From assembly GCA_049999725.1 (NCBI GenBank), contig JBNGIS010011496.1:1-28844 (forward strand): 28,844 nucleotides of DNA, read 5' to 3'. Origin of the DNA: Haplomitrium mnioides (taxonomy: Eukaryota > Marchantiophyta > Haplomitriopsida > Calobryales). The first letter of the stretch is position 1, and every line of letters starts with the position of its first letter. The notes under the pieces are model-generated. The model searched no databases. It was not told where the DNA came from and saw nothing but the letters and a program-made list of their open reading frames with translations. The position numbers and the translations under genes are program-made. Below, piece after piece: positions 17,640 through 28,448 of the stretch.

Positions 17640-18323
17640 AAGGCTGAAATCCGCTATTCTTATGATATTTTTCAACTCCATATGCACGAGGCGATAAGTG
17701 ACATTCCCTCTATTTTGCCCAATTCCGAGTGTCTCTTCAATTCTATGAGCATATGAGATGGCTTCATTTCATATCTTTGGGATTTTGCATGATAATTTCT
17801 TCTCTAATCCTCATTTTTAAACCTTGTCGAAACTTGTTAAAAGCTTCAACAACACTTGTATCTTCAATTTGCACTTGTAGAGTTAGAAATTCTTCAATAT
17901 ATTTTGAAATAGTCCATTGTTGTTCCAACTCTCATAGCTTTGTTCTTAATATCAACATTAAATCAATTGCCTAAAAATTTTGTAGCAACACTTCTTTCAA
18001 AGAACTCCACAAAAGTTGTTCTTCTCATGCATTTTCCTATCACTCGCACCAGTGTAGCCAAATGAATGCATACTCTACTAAAAACATTATTTCAAATATT
18101 TTTTTCTTCAAATATGAAGCATTTGAATAAAATAATATTTGGACTTCTATTCAATAGATCTATCCTTTCACAACACCCTTTATGTGACTTCTATTATACG
18201 GCTCTACTTTTGCATTACTTGCTCATCTTGTGAAGCAAATTCTATTGGTTCACTTCTCCATGTTCTTGATAAAGTAGCATTTTCACCATTTTTGTTGTTA
18301 ATATATCTATTTATTGTTGGCTA
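17640..18323 (-). pseudogene. gag: gag relic of element 4
   Basis: Reading on the minus strand, it matches the element-3 gag from its coiled-coil end (AACAACAAAAATGGTGAAAA) through the AFIWLH.CE segment, SLKEVLLQNF and ISKYIEEFLTL. It extends past the element-3 break to a FRQGLKMRIREEI-like segment and MQNPKDM, the C-terminal part of the gag domain. Numerous stops and small indels are present. It therefore preserves gag sequence that the plus-strand copy has lost. Confidence 0.8.
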
Positions 18324-19780
18324 GCTATGAGAGTGGGCCACCAACCACCACAATGTGTCTACAACTTCCAACCATATGCTATACATGAACAGAGTCAGAT
18401 TCATATCACATATATCTATCATTTTTGTGTAAGACATCATTGAAAAAATGGAAGACAACAAGCATGAGATTGGGTAGTGGGATTTCACTATGAGCGAGGG
18501 ATTGCGCAATAAAAGCTCAATAGGGGTGGGAAATTGGGCAACAACACCACTGTTTTGATAGCGCTGAGGGTATAGGGAGAGGAACCCTCTATTTGGTGGT
18601 TGAAGGCGGGAGGGAGAGCAGGTGTCTACTCTAAGGCTGATTTGTAGTATAGCAGTTGGTTCGAAGTATTCTTGGGCATTATTCAGTCAATTTGTTGTAG
18701 TATGATATAATGGAAATAAGCAGGTGATATTTAAAGGGGAGAATGAGCGTTTTTAGAGTGGGATGAATCTCACGCGATGACAACTTCAAACTTAACCCTA
18801 AATGGCACATAATTTATCTCAAATGCTGGTAGGGAAATGCGAGGGAAGGGAGTGGATTGATTGGCTAGCTAGTAAGCCAATGTGAGAGGCATGAGTAGCA
18901 ATTTATAGGTGACGCAATTTACAGGAATTGTGTTTGCTGATGGGTTCATTCTAATATCAAGGATTGAGAGGGAAGCTTGAGGACAAGAATTCATGTGATT
19001 GAGGGAATGGATTGACTAACAAGGAGGAGGTGAATTTATCTAGAAAAGTTATGACATGAATTTTTATTGGATGGGAACTGGGAGTTGTAAAGATTGGGTT
19101 CTAAGAATGTCTACGCAAGGGTTGGGAGGTTGTTTAATGTAACTGATTAGGTTCTAAAGCAAGTCTGATTGATTGGATTGGGTTCTAAAGATTCATTAGA
19201 AAAGGAATATATTATTTGGGTTGTCATTGGTGATAGTCAAATTACCCCATTAAAAATAGTGTTGAGTAGTTTTATACAGTCGATCAAAGCTAAGGGACTT
19301 GCAATTAAAGTGAGGGACCGGTCTATGGGTTCAAACTGAGCCAATTTATAGGGTGCTATGAACAAGGATATAGGATTGCATGATCGGGTCAAGGATTTAT
19401 CGAAATGACATCAAAAGTATAGTTTGTCAGAAAAGACGTTCCAACTTCCTAGTGAAAGATAGAGTCAGGCGGTAGGAACAAACTAGATAAAGGGAAGTAC
19501 CTATAGCCAATAATCGAGACTGCTAATAGCAAACCGAGCCAATAAGAAAAAACTATAGATGTGTGGCATCACGGGGTTTCGACACGATCAGGCGGTCACT
19601 CTGATATGCTAAGAGAGTGATGTCCTATGGATAATCTAAAAGTTCATTAGATACATGAGACCAATAACTAGAGCCGATAGAGGAAGAGTGTCTCAACTTC
19701 TGATAAGTTAGTACATTTCTGCTACTCGGGATCAAGAACATGATCAATATGTTGGAGACTAACAAAAAAAACCATCCACA
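18324..19780. other. Unassigned DNA, 18.3-19.8 kb
   Basis: No reading frame over about 60 codons and no match to the elements in this window. Slightly more G-rich on the plus strand than its flanks. GATTGGGTTCTAA-like words recur at about 19093, 19144 and 19176. Possibly degraded mobile-element sequence; I cannot assign it. Confidence 0.4.
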
Positions 19781-21160
19781 ACCAGCTACAAACTGTTGGA
19801 ACTAACTTAGAAATTGGATGGGATGTTAAGCAAGAAACTCCTTTTCAACTTCTTGGAGGATATCTTAGTTGTGCGCAAGGAAGCAACCATTAGTGATTTA
19901 CATTGAGAACCAATTGGATAGACTTCAAATCAAACTAAGTGATAACACGAATCGAACAAAGGTTGGATAACACACTACTAACAAGTCTACACTACAAACA
20001 ATTCAAGACATTGCAAACCATAAAGGCAGAACATTTCTCTTTATGTATAATCTGAATATGTAGCCAACTATTAAGATAAGTTGCATCAAGGCTACCACTC
20101 ATGTCTTGAAACCACATAGGAATTCCAAACTCTCTAGTTTTGGGTCGGAATAGGACTAACACTCAGACTTAGATCTTTATGTTTGTTCAACTTACATTGG
20201 AGCAGCAGCATAGAGTAGTAAAGAAGATAGTGAAACAAAAGAACAATAAATTTTAGCAAAGATGCAAAAATGATACTACAAATAAGAGGTAGACACCTCT
20301 TTCTTGGGCAATAGTCTCATTTTCTACACTTTTCCAACGTGCACAGATAAGAACACAAAACACTAACACTCATACTTTGATTTTGGGAAAACATATTCAT
20401 ACAAGAAGGGGTTACTACGATAGACTTAGAAAACTCAATACAATGTTAACATAGAACAATATTACAATAACAAAGAGTTCTACTATGGCATACCAATAAT
20501 TTTCTTATCACATCGCGCAATTCTTGAGACTGATTCTTGATTGAGTATCTTGATCTTCTCCTTTAGTTTTGTTGCCTTCTCATTCCTTCTTCATATCTTG
20601 CCAGATAGATCAGCTCATAAACTCAACATTCATATTTTTATTGAAGTCTTGATTGTCATTTATATTAAGTTGCATTATGATCAACATTGTGAGCACTCCA
20701 TCTTTTGTTTATCCTCTTCAATGTCAATTGTTCTTCAGTCGTTGGTATGATGTTACTCCATCTCAACACATTGTTAAGATTTTTTCATATCCTTGTCTAT
20801 CCACCAGTATGTTCACAACTATCTTTGTCACCTTTCTTCTCAATTCAGCTGATGTTCAATGTTGCTATGAAATAGCCAAAAGATTTCTCATTGTCCAGAG
20901 AGATTTTGAAATCAGAAGAGCTTAGGAAAGAGGCAAGATTCAAGAACTATGGTAGAGTGCCAAAAAGATCAAAGAGAAAACATAAAAGAGGAAAAAAATG
21001 AGAGAAGACGAAGAAGAAGCTTCAGTTCTTCCTCTTCTCTTATACCCGACATTTAGACTTAACATAATAATAATAATAATAACTCGACTTTACATAAAGA
21101 CATAAAGGCTTTTCATTTCTAGAAGCATATACTATTTTTTTAGCTTTTTGATCTTTGTCT
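19781..21160. other. Unassigned AT-rich DNA, 19.8-21.2 kb
   Basis: No recognisable coding sequence. Open frames at 20541-20750 and 20653-20925 overlap each other, are rich in Phe, Ile and Ser as expected from T-rich DNA, and match nothing known to me. A short AAT microsatellite lies near 21064. Confidence 0.4.
21063..21082 (+). repeat. AAT/ATA microsatellite
   Basis: Six to seven uninterrupted copies of a trinucleotide (AATAATAAT...), about 20 bp. Confidence 0.9.
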
Positions 21161-21884
21161 TCTAGGTTATTTTTCCAAAAACAAAACGACGTGAGTTTTT
21201 ATGGTTCATTTTTGGTAGTTTTAACAAGCTTGATAGATCAAGAAGCAATTTTATTATGCAAAATTGAATGATATTCTTAATTTTTGTGAAAATAACAGAA
21301 ATCTTGAAATCAATGAAAAGTATAAAATTCTTGGTTTGTTTTCACAAAAGACTTGCATTTGGGATAAAATACATTTCAAGGCTAAAAATTAGAAATAAAT
21401 GTCAAAATAACAAGCATAGACATGATGCCACTAGAAACTTTAGAAATGGTTATGTGGAGGATTGAGAACCAAACAACAACCAAGGAAGAAGAAGGTCACA
21501 ACAAACAATTGTTCTTTTGAAAAATAAATACATTACTTGAGAAAAAACCCAAGTGGACCAGAAGTCAAGGGAATCAATTTGGAGTTCCAATGGACAAAAG
21601 CTACAAACCCTATCCTTGTGTGGAGTTTGAAGCTCTATTTGAAGTATAAGCAAGAAAGAGGCTATCCATTGTGCTTCAAAATCCATGCACACAAAGGGTT
21701 AAGTAGTCATGTTCTTAGAAGTGTTTAGCAACTCAAAATCTTCTAAAACTCAAAGATTCATATGCGCAAATGAGTTATAGCTCAAAATCAAAAAGGCTAG
21801 AGCAACCAAACATGTAGTAGGTTTAGAAATGTGCTTTAAAGTCTAAACACATAATGTGCTCCAAGTTTCCAATTAGAGTTCTTG
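21161..21884. other. Unassigned DNA before the satellite block
   Basis: No gene. From about 21670 onward, phrases such as CCATGCACACAAAGGG and ATATGCGCAAATGAG resemble degenerate forms of the satellite unit further right, suggesting the array once extended this far. Confidence 0.4.
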
Positions 21885-22590
21885 CAAAAAAAAAGGTTCG
21901 GAGTTCCACATCAAAGTCTTTGAGTGGTTTAGGTTATAAGTTCTATACAATAGTATTTGTATGTACAAGGTTCAAGATCCTATAATAGAGTTTAAGCGTG
22001 TATAGAGCTCCGACTTCCGCACCAAAGTCTATGTGCGCATAGGAATCTAAGTTCTACATCTAAGTACTCACCAACAAAGACTATGCTCAAAAAGGGTTTT
22101 GAACTCCACAATGGAGTCTATATGCAAATAAGGTTTTGAATTGTGCATCAAAGTCTATGCACGCATAGGGTTCTTAGTTCTAGATCAGAGTCTAAGTTTT
22201 GACTTATGCATCAAAATCTATGCGCCCATATGGATCTGAGTTCTAGACCATAGTCTAGGTTTCAACTTGTGCATCAAATTCTACTCGCGCATAGGGTTCT
22301 GAGCTCTAGGTCATAGTCTAAATTTTGACGTAAACATCAAAGTTTATGCTTGCATAGGGTTTTGAGTTCTAGATCAAAGTCTAGGTTTTGTTTTTTGCAT
22401 CAAAGTCTATACTCGTACATGGTTCCAAGTTCTAGATCAAAGTCTAGGTTTTGACTTGTGCATCAAAGTCTATGCGCACATAAGGTTTTGAGTTCTAGAT
22501 TAGAGTCTAGGTTTCTACTCGTACATCAAAGTCTATGCGTGCATAGGGTTGTGAGTTCTAGATGAGAGTCTAGATGTGCTTAAGGTTCGA
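21885..22590 (+). repeat. 63-bp satellite array (seven in-register units plus degenerate flank)
   Basis: CATCAAAG or a one-base variant begins at 22146, 22209, 22272, 22335, 22398, 22461 and 22524, an exact 63-bp spacing with no net indels. Degenerate units extend left to about 21885 (e.g. CACCAAAGTCTATGTGCGC at 22020). Each unit contains ATCAAAGTCTA, a TATGCGCGCATAGGG-like core, GGTTTTGAGTTCTAGA, then a second ATCAAAGTCTA-like word, so it is itself a fused ~36 + ~27-bp dimer. Stops occur in all six frames of the consensus, so it is not protein-coding. Confidence 0.92.
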
Positions 22591-23441
22591 AGTTTCAATT
22601 CTAGATCATTGAAGTTGCTAAAATGATATAAGAATACTTCAAGTGGAAGAGAGATAGTTGTAGATGAGAGATTTTTGCCAAGAGAATGTGACTTTGGCAA
22701 GCTGAGTTATATTGAAAGAATGTTTTGGGAGGAATTGGCAAGGCAAAGAATTGGCTCTGAACTGCATTGGAGGGAGTCTTTATGGAGATTTGAGAGAAAA
22801 TCTTTTGGGACTCATTGAGATGATTTTCCCAAGAGACTTGGCCAAAAAGATCTAGAGAAGCAATGTCTTAAGAGCAGAATTGTTTCCCCTAATAGGTTGG
22901 TTGCAAATGTCCCACTACAAAGAGAGATTTCATTGAGAGTAGAGTTTATAAAGGAGACATTGTAGCTAGGTCAACTAAGCATGCTAGATTTTGCAACTTA
23001 GATTTTTGAATTTTTGGGAAGGCTTGAAACAAAGACATTAAATGTTGATGTAGCTTATTATGTCTTGAATTCAAGGCAGATCAAAACACAAATATGAAGG
23101 ATCATCCCTTATTGCTGATAAAAAACAACATCAAAGTTATGCTGCCACCATTCTTCATTTCTAGACAAAAGTTTTCAAGCCTCGTGTTGTTAGAAAATGC
23201 TTGAAGGTAACAATGATATTTTTTGCAACTATGCTTGCATTGAGAGGCTTGTAAGGTTGCATCAAAGAACCAAAAGTTCTACCATTGAATGTTCGTTGGT
23301 CATTTACATACCTTACTAAACAATTTGCTATAGGAGAAAAGTGAGACAACTCATGGTTTAAATGATCCAGCAAGAGAGTATGGTCGCATGGGCAGAGCCA
23401 TTGTTTCTTTTCTTGGTCTACCCGCTCAAGTGAATGGTGAA
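22591..23441. other. Possible internal region of a minus-strand LTR element
   Basis: This lies on the 3' side of the minus-strand primer-binding site at 23442-23453. On the minus strand a 97-codon frame runs 23454-23161 without a stop, through the primer site itself, so it is not a natural start; a short alternative frame begins ATGGCTCTGCCC near 23404. Neither resembles a gag I can recognise. The rest (22591-23160) has no long frame. Confidence 0.3.
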
Positions 23442-23453
23442 GATCTGATACCA
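23442..23453 (-). other. Minus-strand initiator-Met primer-binding site
   Basis: On the minus strand this reads TGGTATCAGATC, one base from TGGTATCAGAGC found in elements 1 and 3. It implies an LTR to its right (above 23455) and an internal region to its left. No clean LTR end with CA is visible, so the element is old or fragmentary. Confidence 0.5.
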
Positions 23454-23525
23454 AAGGTCCAACAAGTTTGTCAAGACACTCTCCATTGAGCTTTTGAGTT
23501 AAATTGTTGATTGGAAGTCTTTTAG

Positions 23526-24075
23526 GGAAATACTTTTTCTTAGATTCTCATAAAAAACCCATAGAAGAAACCAAAAGAATTTGTGCTCATATCTTGAACA
23601 AATGCAGCAAAACAACCAATAGAAATCTAGGCAGTAGTGCAGATTTCTTGAAGAATTTATGCACTCACGACTTTAGAAAGCCCGTTTAAGCATGGGCTCT
23701 TGAAGACTAACTCCAAATCCCAAGCACAATGTCTTCAGCTGAAACACTCTCTTTGATATTTTCTCATCAAAAAATATAAAGAAGAAGCCTAAAGAATCAT
23801 TGCTCACATCGTGATCGAATGTCAAGTCCATCTGCTCATGTGCAGAGAATACTTCACAAGGGAAACACTCTCTTTGATGTGTTCTCATCAAAAAATCTTT
23901 AAAAAAAGCCTAAAGAATTGCTTGCCTACATCGTGATCAAATGCAACACAATAACAAATAGAAACCAATACACCTGCATAGATTTCTTGCCAAATTCATA
24001 TGTTGATGTGCGGAGGACTTCACGAAGGTCTTTGAAGAGCCCATACGCGCATGGGCTCTCAAAAACCTAACTAAA
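23526..24075. repeat. Degenerate direct repeats, 121 to 215 bp apart
   Basis: GAAACACTCTCTTTGAT begins at 23741 and 23862; a related start (GGAAATACTTTTTCTTAGAT) is at 23526. Each is followed by TTCTCATCAAAAAA-like sequence, a GCCTAAAGAAT-type word and a CATCGTGATC.AATG word. The first and third units also share AATAGAAA..., TTTCTTG...AATT and an AGCCC...ATGGGCTCT palindrome (near 23687-23701 and 24040-24061). The block probably lies inside the LTR implied by the primer site at 23442. Confidence 0.75.
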
Positions 24076-24530
24076 ACCCCATGCACATGTAGGCGGGCTA
24101 AAAAACCAAAAGCTTATGCGCACATTGGGTTTTGAAACCTAGTGCTTTGTGAAGGGGAGGGGTGCAAACAATTGTGAGGTCGATGGTTGGATTTGGCAGC
24201 GGCAAGGAAGCTTGCAGTTGAAAGAAAATTGTGTAGAGATCCCTATTTCACCAAATTTTGTTTTCAATTGGTAGAAAGCTATATAATAACACCTTATGTT
24301 TGAGTTCTCGTGCTCTTCATTGCCAATTTTTGTGTTCTCTCTTTCTTTGCATTGCTCATTATTGATGAATTTCTTCTTGTATTACTTGCTATTTGATGTC
24401 TTGATCATTACTTACCTGCATTCATTTTCTGCTTTGACATTTGAGCATTGCTTGAGCATTCTTTGACTTCGTCATTGACTTTCTTGCTTTCATTTTTGCA
24501 AGATGTAGGCACTTTTCATCTTTATACAGA
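24076..24530. other. Unassigned DNA with one stray satellite-like word
   Basis: TTATGCGCACATTGGGTTTTGAAACCTAG near 24113-24141 resembles the core of the 63-bp satellite unit. No coding sequence is visible. Confidence 0.4.
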
Positions 24531-25110
24531 TTCTGCCTTCAAGCACCACATTGTTTCAAATTTTGTGTGAGATTCTTCCTTGCTTTGTGCTTGCCTTCTT
24601 CCCCTGCAAGTTTTTCAACCATGTTTGAGTCACCTTCGTGTGAGCATTGATCAAGAATCCGTTTTTTGCAGCTTTCTCTCTTATTCCATTCTTCTTCGAT
24701 TTGCTGACCTTCATCAATTTCTTCATTTTGTGTTCACATGACACATGCATTGTTTGGGGGCAGTTTTGTAAACACAATCCTCATTTCTAAATTTCTTATC
24801 AAACAAATTTGGGCATCTTTAAACCACTTTTGTGTTTGTGTGAGCATTCTTGGAGTTGAGGAAGTTGAGGGAGCTTCATTCAGATTTTGTTTTTTTACTT
24901 CAAACTGCTTCAACATTGTCTTCTATATTCAGTAACATGCATCTATCGACTTCATACAACTTCGAGCATATCAAAGAGGTTTTTTTTTTGCAGAGTACAC
25001 ATAGTTTTTGTCTTTATTCAGCTGCTGCCTTCAAGCAGCAAAGCATTTGAAAGCTTTTTCCTCACTTGGTGTGAGCATTCTTTGAGTTGTGGAGCTTCTA
25101 TGTAGTCCAT
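24531..25110. repeat. Degenerate repeats sharing GTGTGAGCATT and CTGCCTTCAAGCA
   Basis: GTGTGAGCATT occurs near 24637, 24838 and 25069; the last two continue with CTT.GAGTTG.GGA..., ending in GAGCTTC. CTGCCTTCAAGCA occurs near 24533 and 25026. The pattern suggests two or three diverged copies of a 200-500-bp unit, perhaps LTR U3 sequence. No open frame is shared between copies. Confidence 0.55.
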
Positions 25111-25139
25111 GAAATGCATACAGACAACCCTCTCTGTCT

Positions 25140-25516
25140 ACGACGAGCAAAGCAGAGGAGCATGAGATAGAAAAAAAAGCAGAGATTTTAAAGTCATGTA
25201 TACATTCTATTGAATTGCCATTCTGGGAGGCTATCCAAGAATTATGCAATTATTGGAGGCAATGGCGCTGATGAGAGAAGCGCAAAAGTTTACAAATATA
25301 TGTGAAGAATATGTGAAGCGAAGGAGAGTGGAGAGTTTTAGAGAGCATCGGCTTGTGTCTGATCATACACTCTTGGCTTTGCTTTTGGAACATAGGAAGG
25401 CACAGTTGGAATTGGAAAAAGGACATTCATTGATTTACTCTCTTGAAGCTCCCAAGGCCAAGAGCATGATGGATCTAAAGTGTTTCAAAGCCTTTGTGAA
25501 CCTTGGGAACCTTTGA
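25140..25516 (+). pseudogene. Unrecognised coding-like stretch, possibly a decayed exon
   Basis: A 90-codon frame, ATG 25244 to TGA 25514-25516, is rich in Leu, Glu, Lys and Arg and predicted helical (EEYVKRRRVESFREHR, LALLLEHRKAQLELEKG). Just upstream, another frame is open from about 25140 to 25271 with protein-like composition (EIEKKAEILKSCIHSIELPF), ending in a TGA at 25269. The two overlap by about 28 bp, as expected if one frame had been shifted. It does not match any retrotransposon domain here and lies between repeats and element 5. It may be a fragment of a host gene or of an unrelated element, or chance; I do not recognise a family. Confidence 0.3.
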
Positions 25517-26239
25517 TTTCTCTATGACCTTGAATGTATGTGGCCCAGTGAGGTTGGATTGAGGATTCTAGTTCTCAGTGAGCTCTAGTGGCAAGTTTCA
25601 CAAACAATGCCACTGGCATTTTCCTTTTGCACTTCAACTCAAAGATGGCAGTGCAGTGAAGAGAAGAACAAATACAGCAATGGAGAAGCAGCCTAACTGC
25701 ACATCCTTCCTCAATCTTGCTCACGATAATAGATTATAACAAAGAATAGGGTGGTGTCGAAAGATCCGATCTTACAAGATTGGTATACTTTATGAGTAGG
25801 AAAATATATCTCTCAAACAATATATAGCTCTAGAGATATACAATTCAAAGTCCCTGTGCACATACGCGTCTCTTTTTGATTAAATATATTTCTAATGAAT
25901 TTTGAATGTTTTGATCAATTTCTGAAATTAAAAATATTATTGTTAAACTTGAAAATATTTAACAACAATTTTCTTGTATATTTAGTATATATTCCATCTG
26001 GTGATACTCATACTTTGTGAAGAAGCTATTTTGAAAGCAATTTTGATAAAATTCATACATAAAGATTTTTTTAATACAATGTGTACGTGAAATAAGCAAT
26101 TTTGATATAAAAATTTACATTTTTGCAAAAAATACTACTAATGTCAAATTGGTGATTTTTAATGCTAAATTTTGAAAATTGGTTTTTTCGAACGCCAAAT
26201 AACAGAGGAACTTAGTAGCGGTTGTTGATTGTACAAATT
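25517..26239. other. Unassigned AT-rich DNA before element 5
   Basis: No gene. AT-rich, particularly 25860-26190, with many A/T runs and a TATATAG word near 25820. The boundary with element 5 is gradual. Confidence 0.4.
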
Positions 26240-26460
26240 GGAGGAAATCATGGGCCCTTGCATATGGAGTTGGGAATTATAAGAACGAGAGGAGATTTCA
26301 ACCGCCCAAATCACCAACAAGGAGGATTTTTAAATGTTCAAGAAAGGAGGATAAAGGATCATCAAGAAACTTGAACATGTTACAATTGTGGACGAATAGA
26401 GAATATTGCGCCAAATTATAGAGTAGAAAAAAGAGGTCAAAGGCAAGTATTTCGACGACC
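26240..26460 (+). pseudogene. gag: gag C-terminus with a degenerate zinc knuckle, element 5
   Basis: A basic, Pro/Asn/Arg-containing linker (26270-26345) leads to TCYNCGRIENIAPNYR at about 26376-26423. This is the C-x2-C-x4-H-x4-C nucleocapsid knuckle with the first two Cys present, His replaced by Asn and the last Cys by Tyr. It is the only nucleocapsid knuckle recognisable in the window. Confidence 0.7.
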
Positions 26461-26599
26461 TTTTTACAATGTTAGCAATGAAGTTGATGAAGAACATTAG
26501 AAAAACGATGAGAATCAATAAAAAGACCTCATGATTTTGCTGGGAGAAAGAAGAAATGAAAGGAAAGTATTTGACAAAACCAAATCTACCATATGAAAA

Positions 26600-27000
26600 A
26601 CAAACATTAGAGGATTAGTTGTGGTTGAAGGATGGATGGAAGGATCTACAATAAGAGTTTTTGTAGACTCTAGAGTAGAGAAAAAACTATTCATCACGAG
26701 CTATAGCATTGAAGTTGGAATTGCCACTTGAAAAAGAAGAGTACAAGGTGGTAGAAATAGCAAATGGCATGAGTGAGTAGATTGAACACTTGTCTCAAAG
26801 TATAGCTTTACATATAGGCAACTATAAAAGAAAAGTCGGAATAGAAGATCACAACATTGGAAAGGTGTGATGTTGTTCTAGGTTTGAAATGGTTGCAAAG
26901 ATATAATTCGCGAGTGGATTGGAGGAAGAAAACACTAACAACATCTCAATAGCAGATTTGGGGAGACAAAATATGATCTCATTCAGGTCACCTACTTCTA
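26600..27000 (+). pseudogene. Protease relic of element 5
   Basis: GLVVVEGWMEGSTIRVFVDSRVEK: the catalytic Asp (GAC 26666-26668) and Ser are kept, but the Gly of D-S-G is Arg (AGA 26672-26674). Further blocks ITSYSIEVGI, VEIANGM and a VLGLKWL-like segment near 26876-26900 follow in shifted frames. The same Gly is lost in elements 1 and 4. Confidence 0.75.
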
Positions 27001-27029
27001 TATATGGTTGGAGAAAATTCAATCAAGAA

Positions 27030-27760
27030 AGAACATGTGACATTTTTAGGACTCATACGTGAGCTTAAAATTGAGAAGAAGAATTCAAATAATAAAGTTC
27101 CATGTGAACTCTAAGGTGTTTTAAAGAAGTTTTATGATGTTAATCCAAGTGATTTACCCCACGGTCTACCACCTAAACGATGTATCAATCACAAGATTGA
27201 GGTTATTCCATGAAGTACTCCACCATGTATAGCACCATATCACTTAACTCCTCATGAATAAAAAGAATGTAAAGCTTAAATCATTGAGTTGATGGAGAAA
27301 GGGTTTATTCAACCAAGTATATCTCTTTATGGTACACCAATATTATTTGTGAAGAAAAAAGATAGGGGTATGAAGATGCACATTAACTATTGAGCATTCA
27401 ATCCAAGGTGAAAATATTTTTACAAAGATGGATTCGAAGAGTGGATACAACCACATTTGATTTGTTGAGAGTGATGTGCAAAAAACAACATTTTGAAGTT
27501 GACATAGACACTTTGAATATCTAGTCATGCATTTTGGACTAATCAATGCTCATGATGCATCCATAGATCTTATAAATGATATTTTTCACTCTTATTTGGA
27601 TAAGTTTGTTATTGTCTTCTTGGATCATTTTCTTATTTATAGTAAGACTCTTTAAGAGCATCAACAACATCTTTGCAAGGTTTTGAAGATACTTGGGGAC
27701 TACAAGCTATATTTAAAAATGTCAAAATGTAAGATTGAAAAAAGGGAGGTTGACTACTTA
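27030..27760 (+). pseudogene. Reverse transcriptase relic of element 5
   Basis: Blocks in order: TFLGLIREL linker, NPSDLPHGLPPKRCINHKIEVIP (near 27140-27210), IIELMEKGFIQPSISLYGTPILFVKKKD (27280-27363), MDSKSGYNHI (near 27430), and VFLDHFLIYSK, where the second catalytic Asp is His (CAT 27626-27628). Stops and a deletion in the finger region (27390-27425, where IDY jumps to the MDSKSGY block) prevent function. Confidence 0.85.
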
Positions 27761-27879
27761 GGTCATCATAAGAGTGCAACATAGATCAAGTGACGGACAA
27801 AAAATTATAGGTTACTAAAAAACGGGAAGCTTCTACCAATCAAACATAACTTATAGGGTTTTTGGGTTCAATTGGGTTA

Positions 27880-28370
27880 TATCACATATTTTTGGAAGGT
27901 TTTGCACGAATAAGAGAACCTTTAACCAACTTGTTTAAGAAGAACCATACTTGGACATGAAGAGCCGTAGAGTAATTGGCATTTCAAGCATTAAATAAAT
28001 CACTTTTTTACGCTTCTATTTTAAAATAGTATGATTCCAAATGAGCAATTAAATTTTCAATTGATGGATTTTGAAAACATTTAGGTAGAGTTTTGCAACA
28101 AGAATAGAAGAATAGTTGGCATCATGTGGTTTTTTTTCAAGAAAGTTTAGTGATGTTAAGCAAAACTACCATACAATTGAGTAGGAGAAATTGGCGATTG
28201 TGTTAACAACCAAGCCTTGGAGGCATTATTAGAGAGACAAAGAGTTTATTATGGAAATTGATCATATGATATTTATCTATCTAGAAACACAAAGGGTCTC
28301 TCCAAAAGGTAGATTCGATAGGCATTGTATCACCAATGCTTCCATATAAAGATGGTTTATGCTGAGGTCT
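27880..28370 (+). pseudogene. RNase H relic of element 5
   Basis: GFARIREPLTNLFKKNHTWT marks the connection segment near 27900; EKLAIVLTTKPWRHY near 28185-28230 and YLETQRVSPKGRFDRH near 28280 mark the domain's centre and end, both paralleled in element 3. The first catalytic Asp region (FSIDGF, near 28055) is altered and stops interrupt it. Integrase, which should follow, is absent. Confidence 0.78.
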
Positions 28371-28448
28371 ATCATTTTTTTGGTTCTCTTCTTCTACTAT
28401 TGTTGCTTGAACAAGAGGGCAACATGGGCAATTTGCAATCCTATAATG

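Larger units (their letters stand above)
15157..18323 (-). mobile_element. Element 4: inverted, decayed copy of the element-3 chromovirus family
   Basis: On the minus strand, reading from 18323 down to 15157, the order is gag, protease, RT, RNase H, integrase zinc domain. Nucleotide similarity to element 3 is clear in gag (18323-17640 against 14640-15110) and in the RNase H/integrase region (15730-15170 against 11690-12250), and to element 5 in protease and RT. Integrase core, chromodomain, polypurine tract and both LTRs are absent; homology stops at 18323 within gag, so no leader or primer-binding site remains. Every domain has stops or frameshifts. Confidence 0.88.

Noticed and set aside
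18324-19780. Organelle-derived or rRNA-derived insert
   Set aside because: Composition differs slightly from the flanks, but I recognise no plastid, mitochondrial or rRNA sequence.
20541-20925. Possible membrane protein gene from Phe/Ile/Leu-rich frames
   Set aside because: Two overlapping frames in T-rich DNA look hydrophobic by composition alone; no transmembrane pattern, start context or homology supports either.
22146-22590. CRISPR-like array
   Set aside because: Repeats are contiguous 63-bp satellite units with no unique spacers, in eukaryotic retrotransposon-filled DNA.
22146-22590. Repeat protein gene, because the unit length is a multiple of three
   Set aside because: The consensus unit contains a stop in all six frames.
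24556-25249. Several 60-73-codon frames on both strands
   Set aside because: They overlap in different frames over a degenerate repeat and are not conserved between repeat copies.
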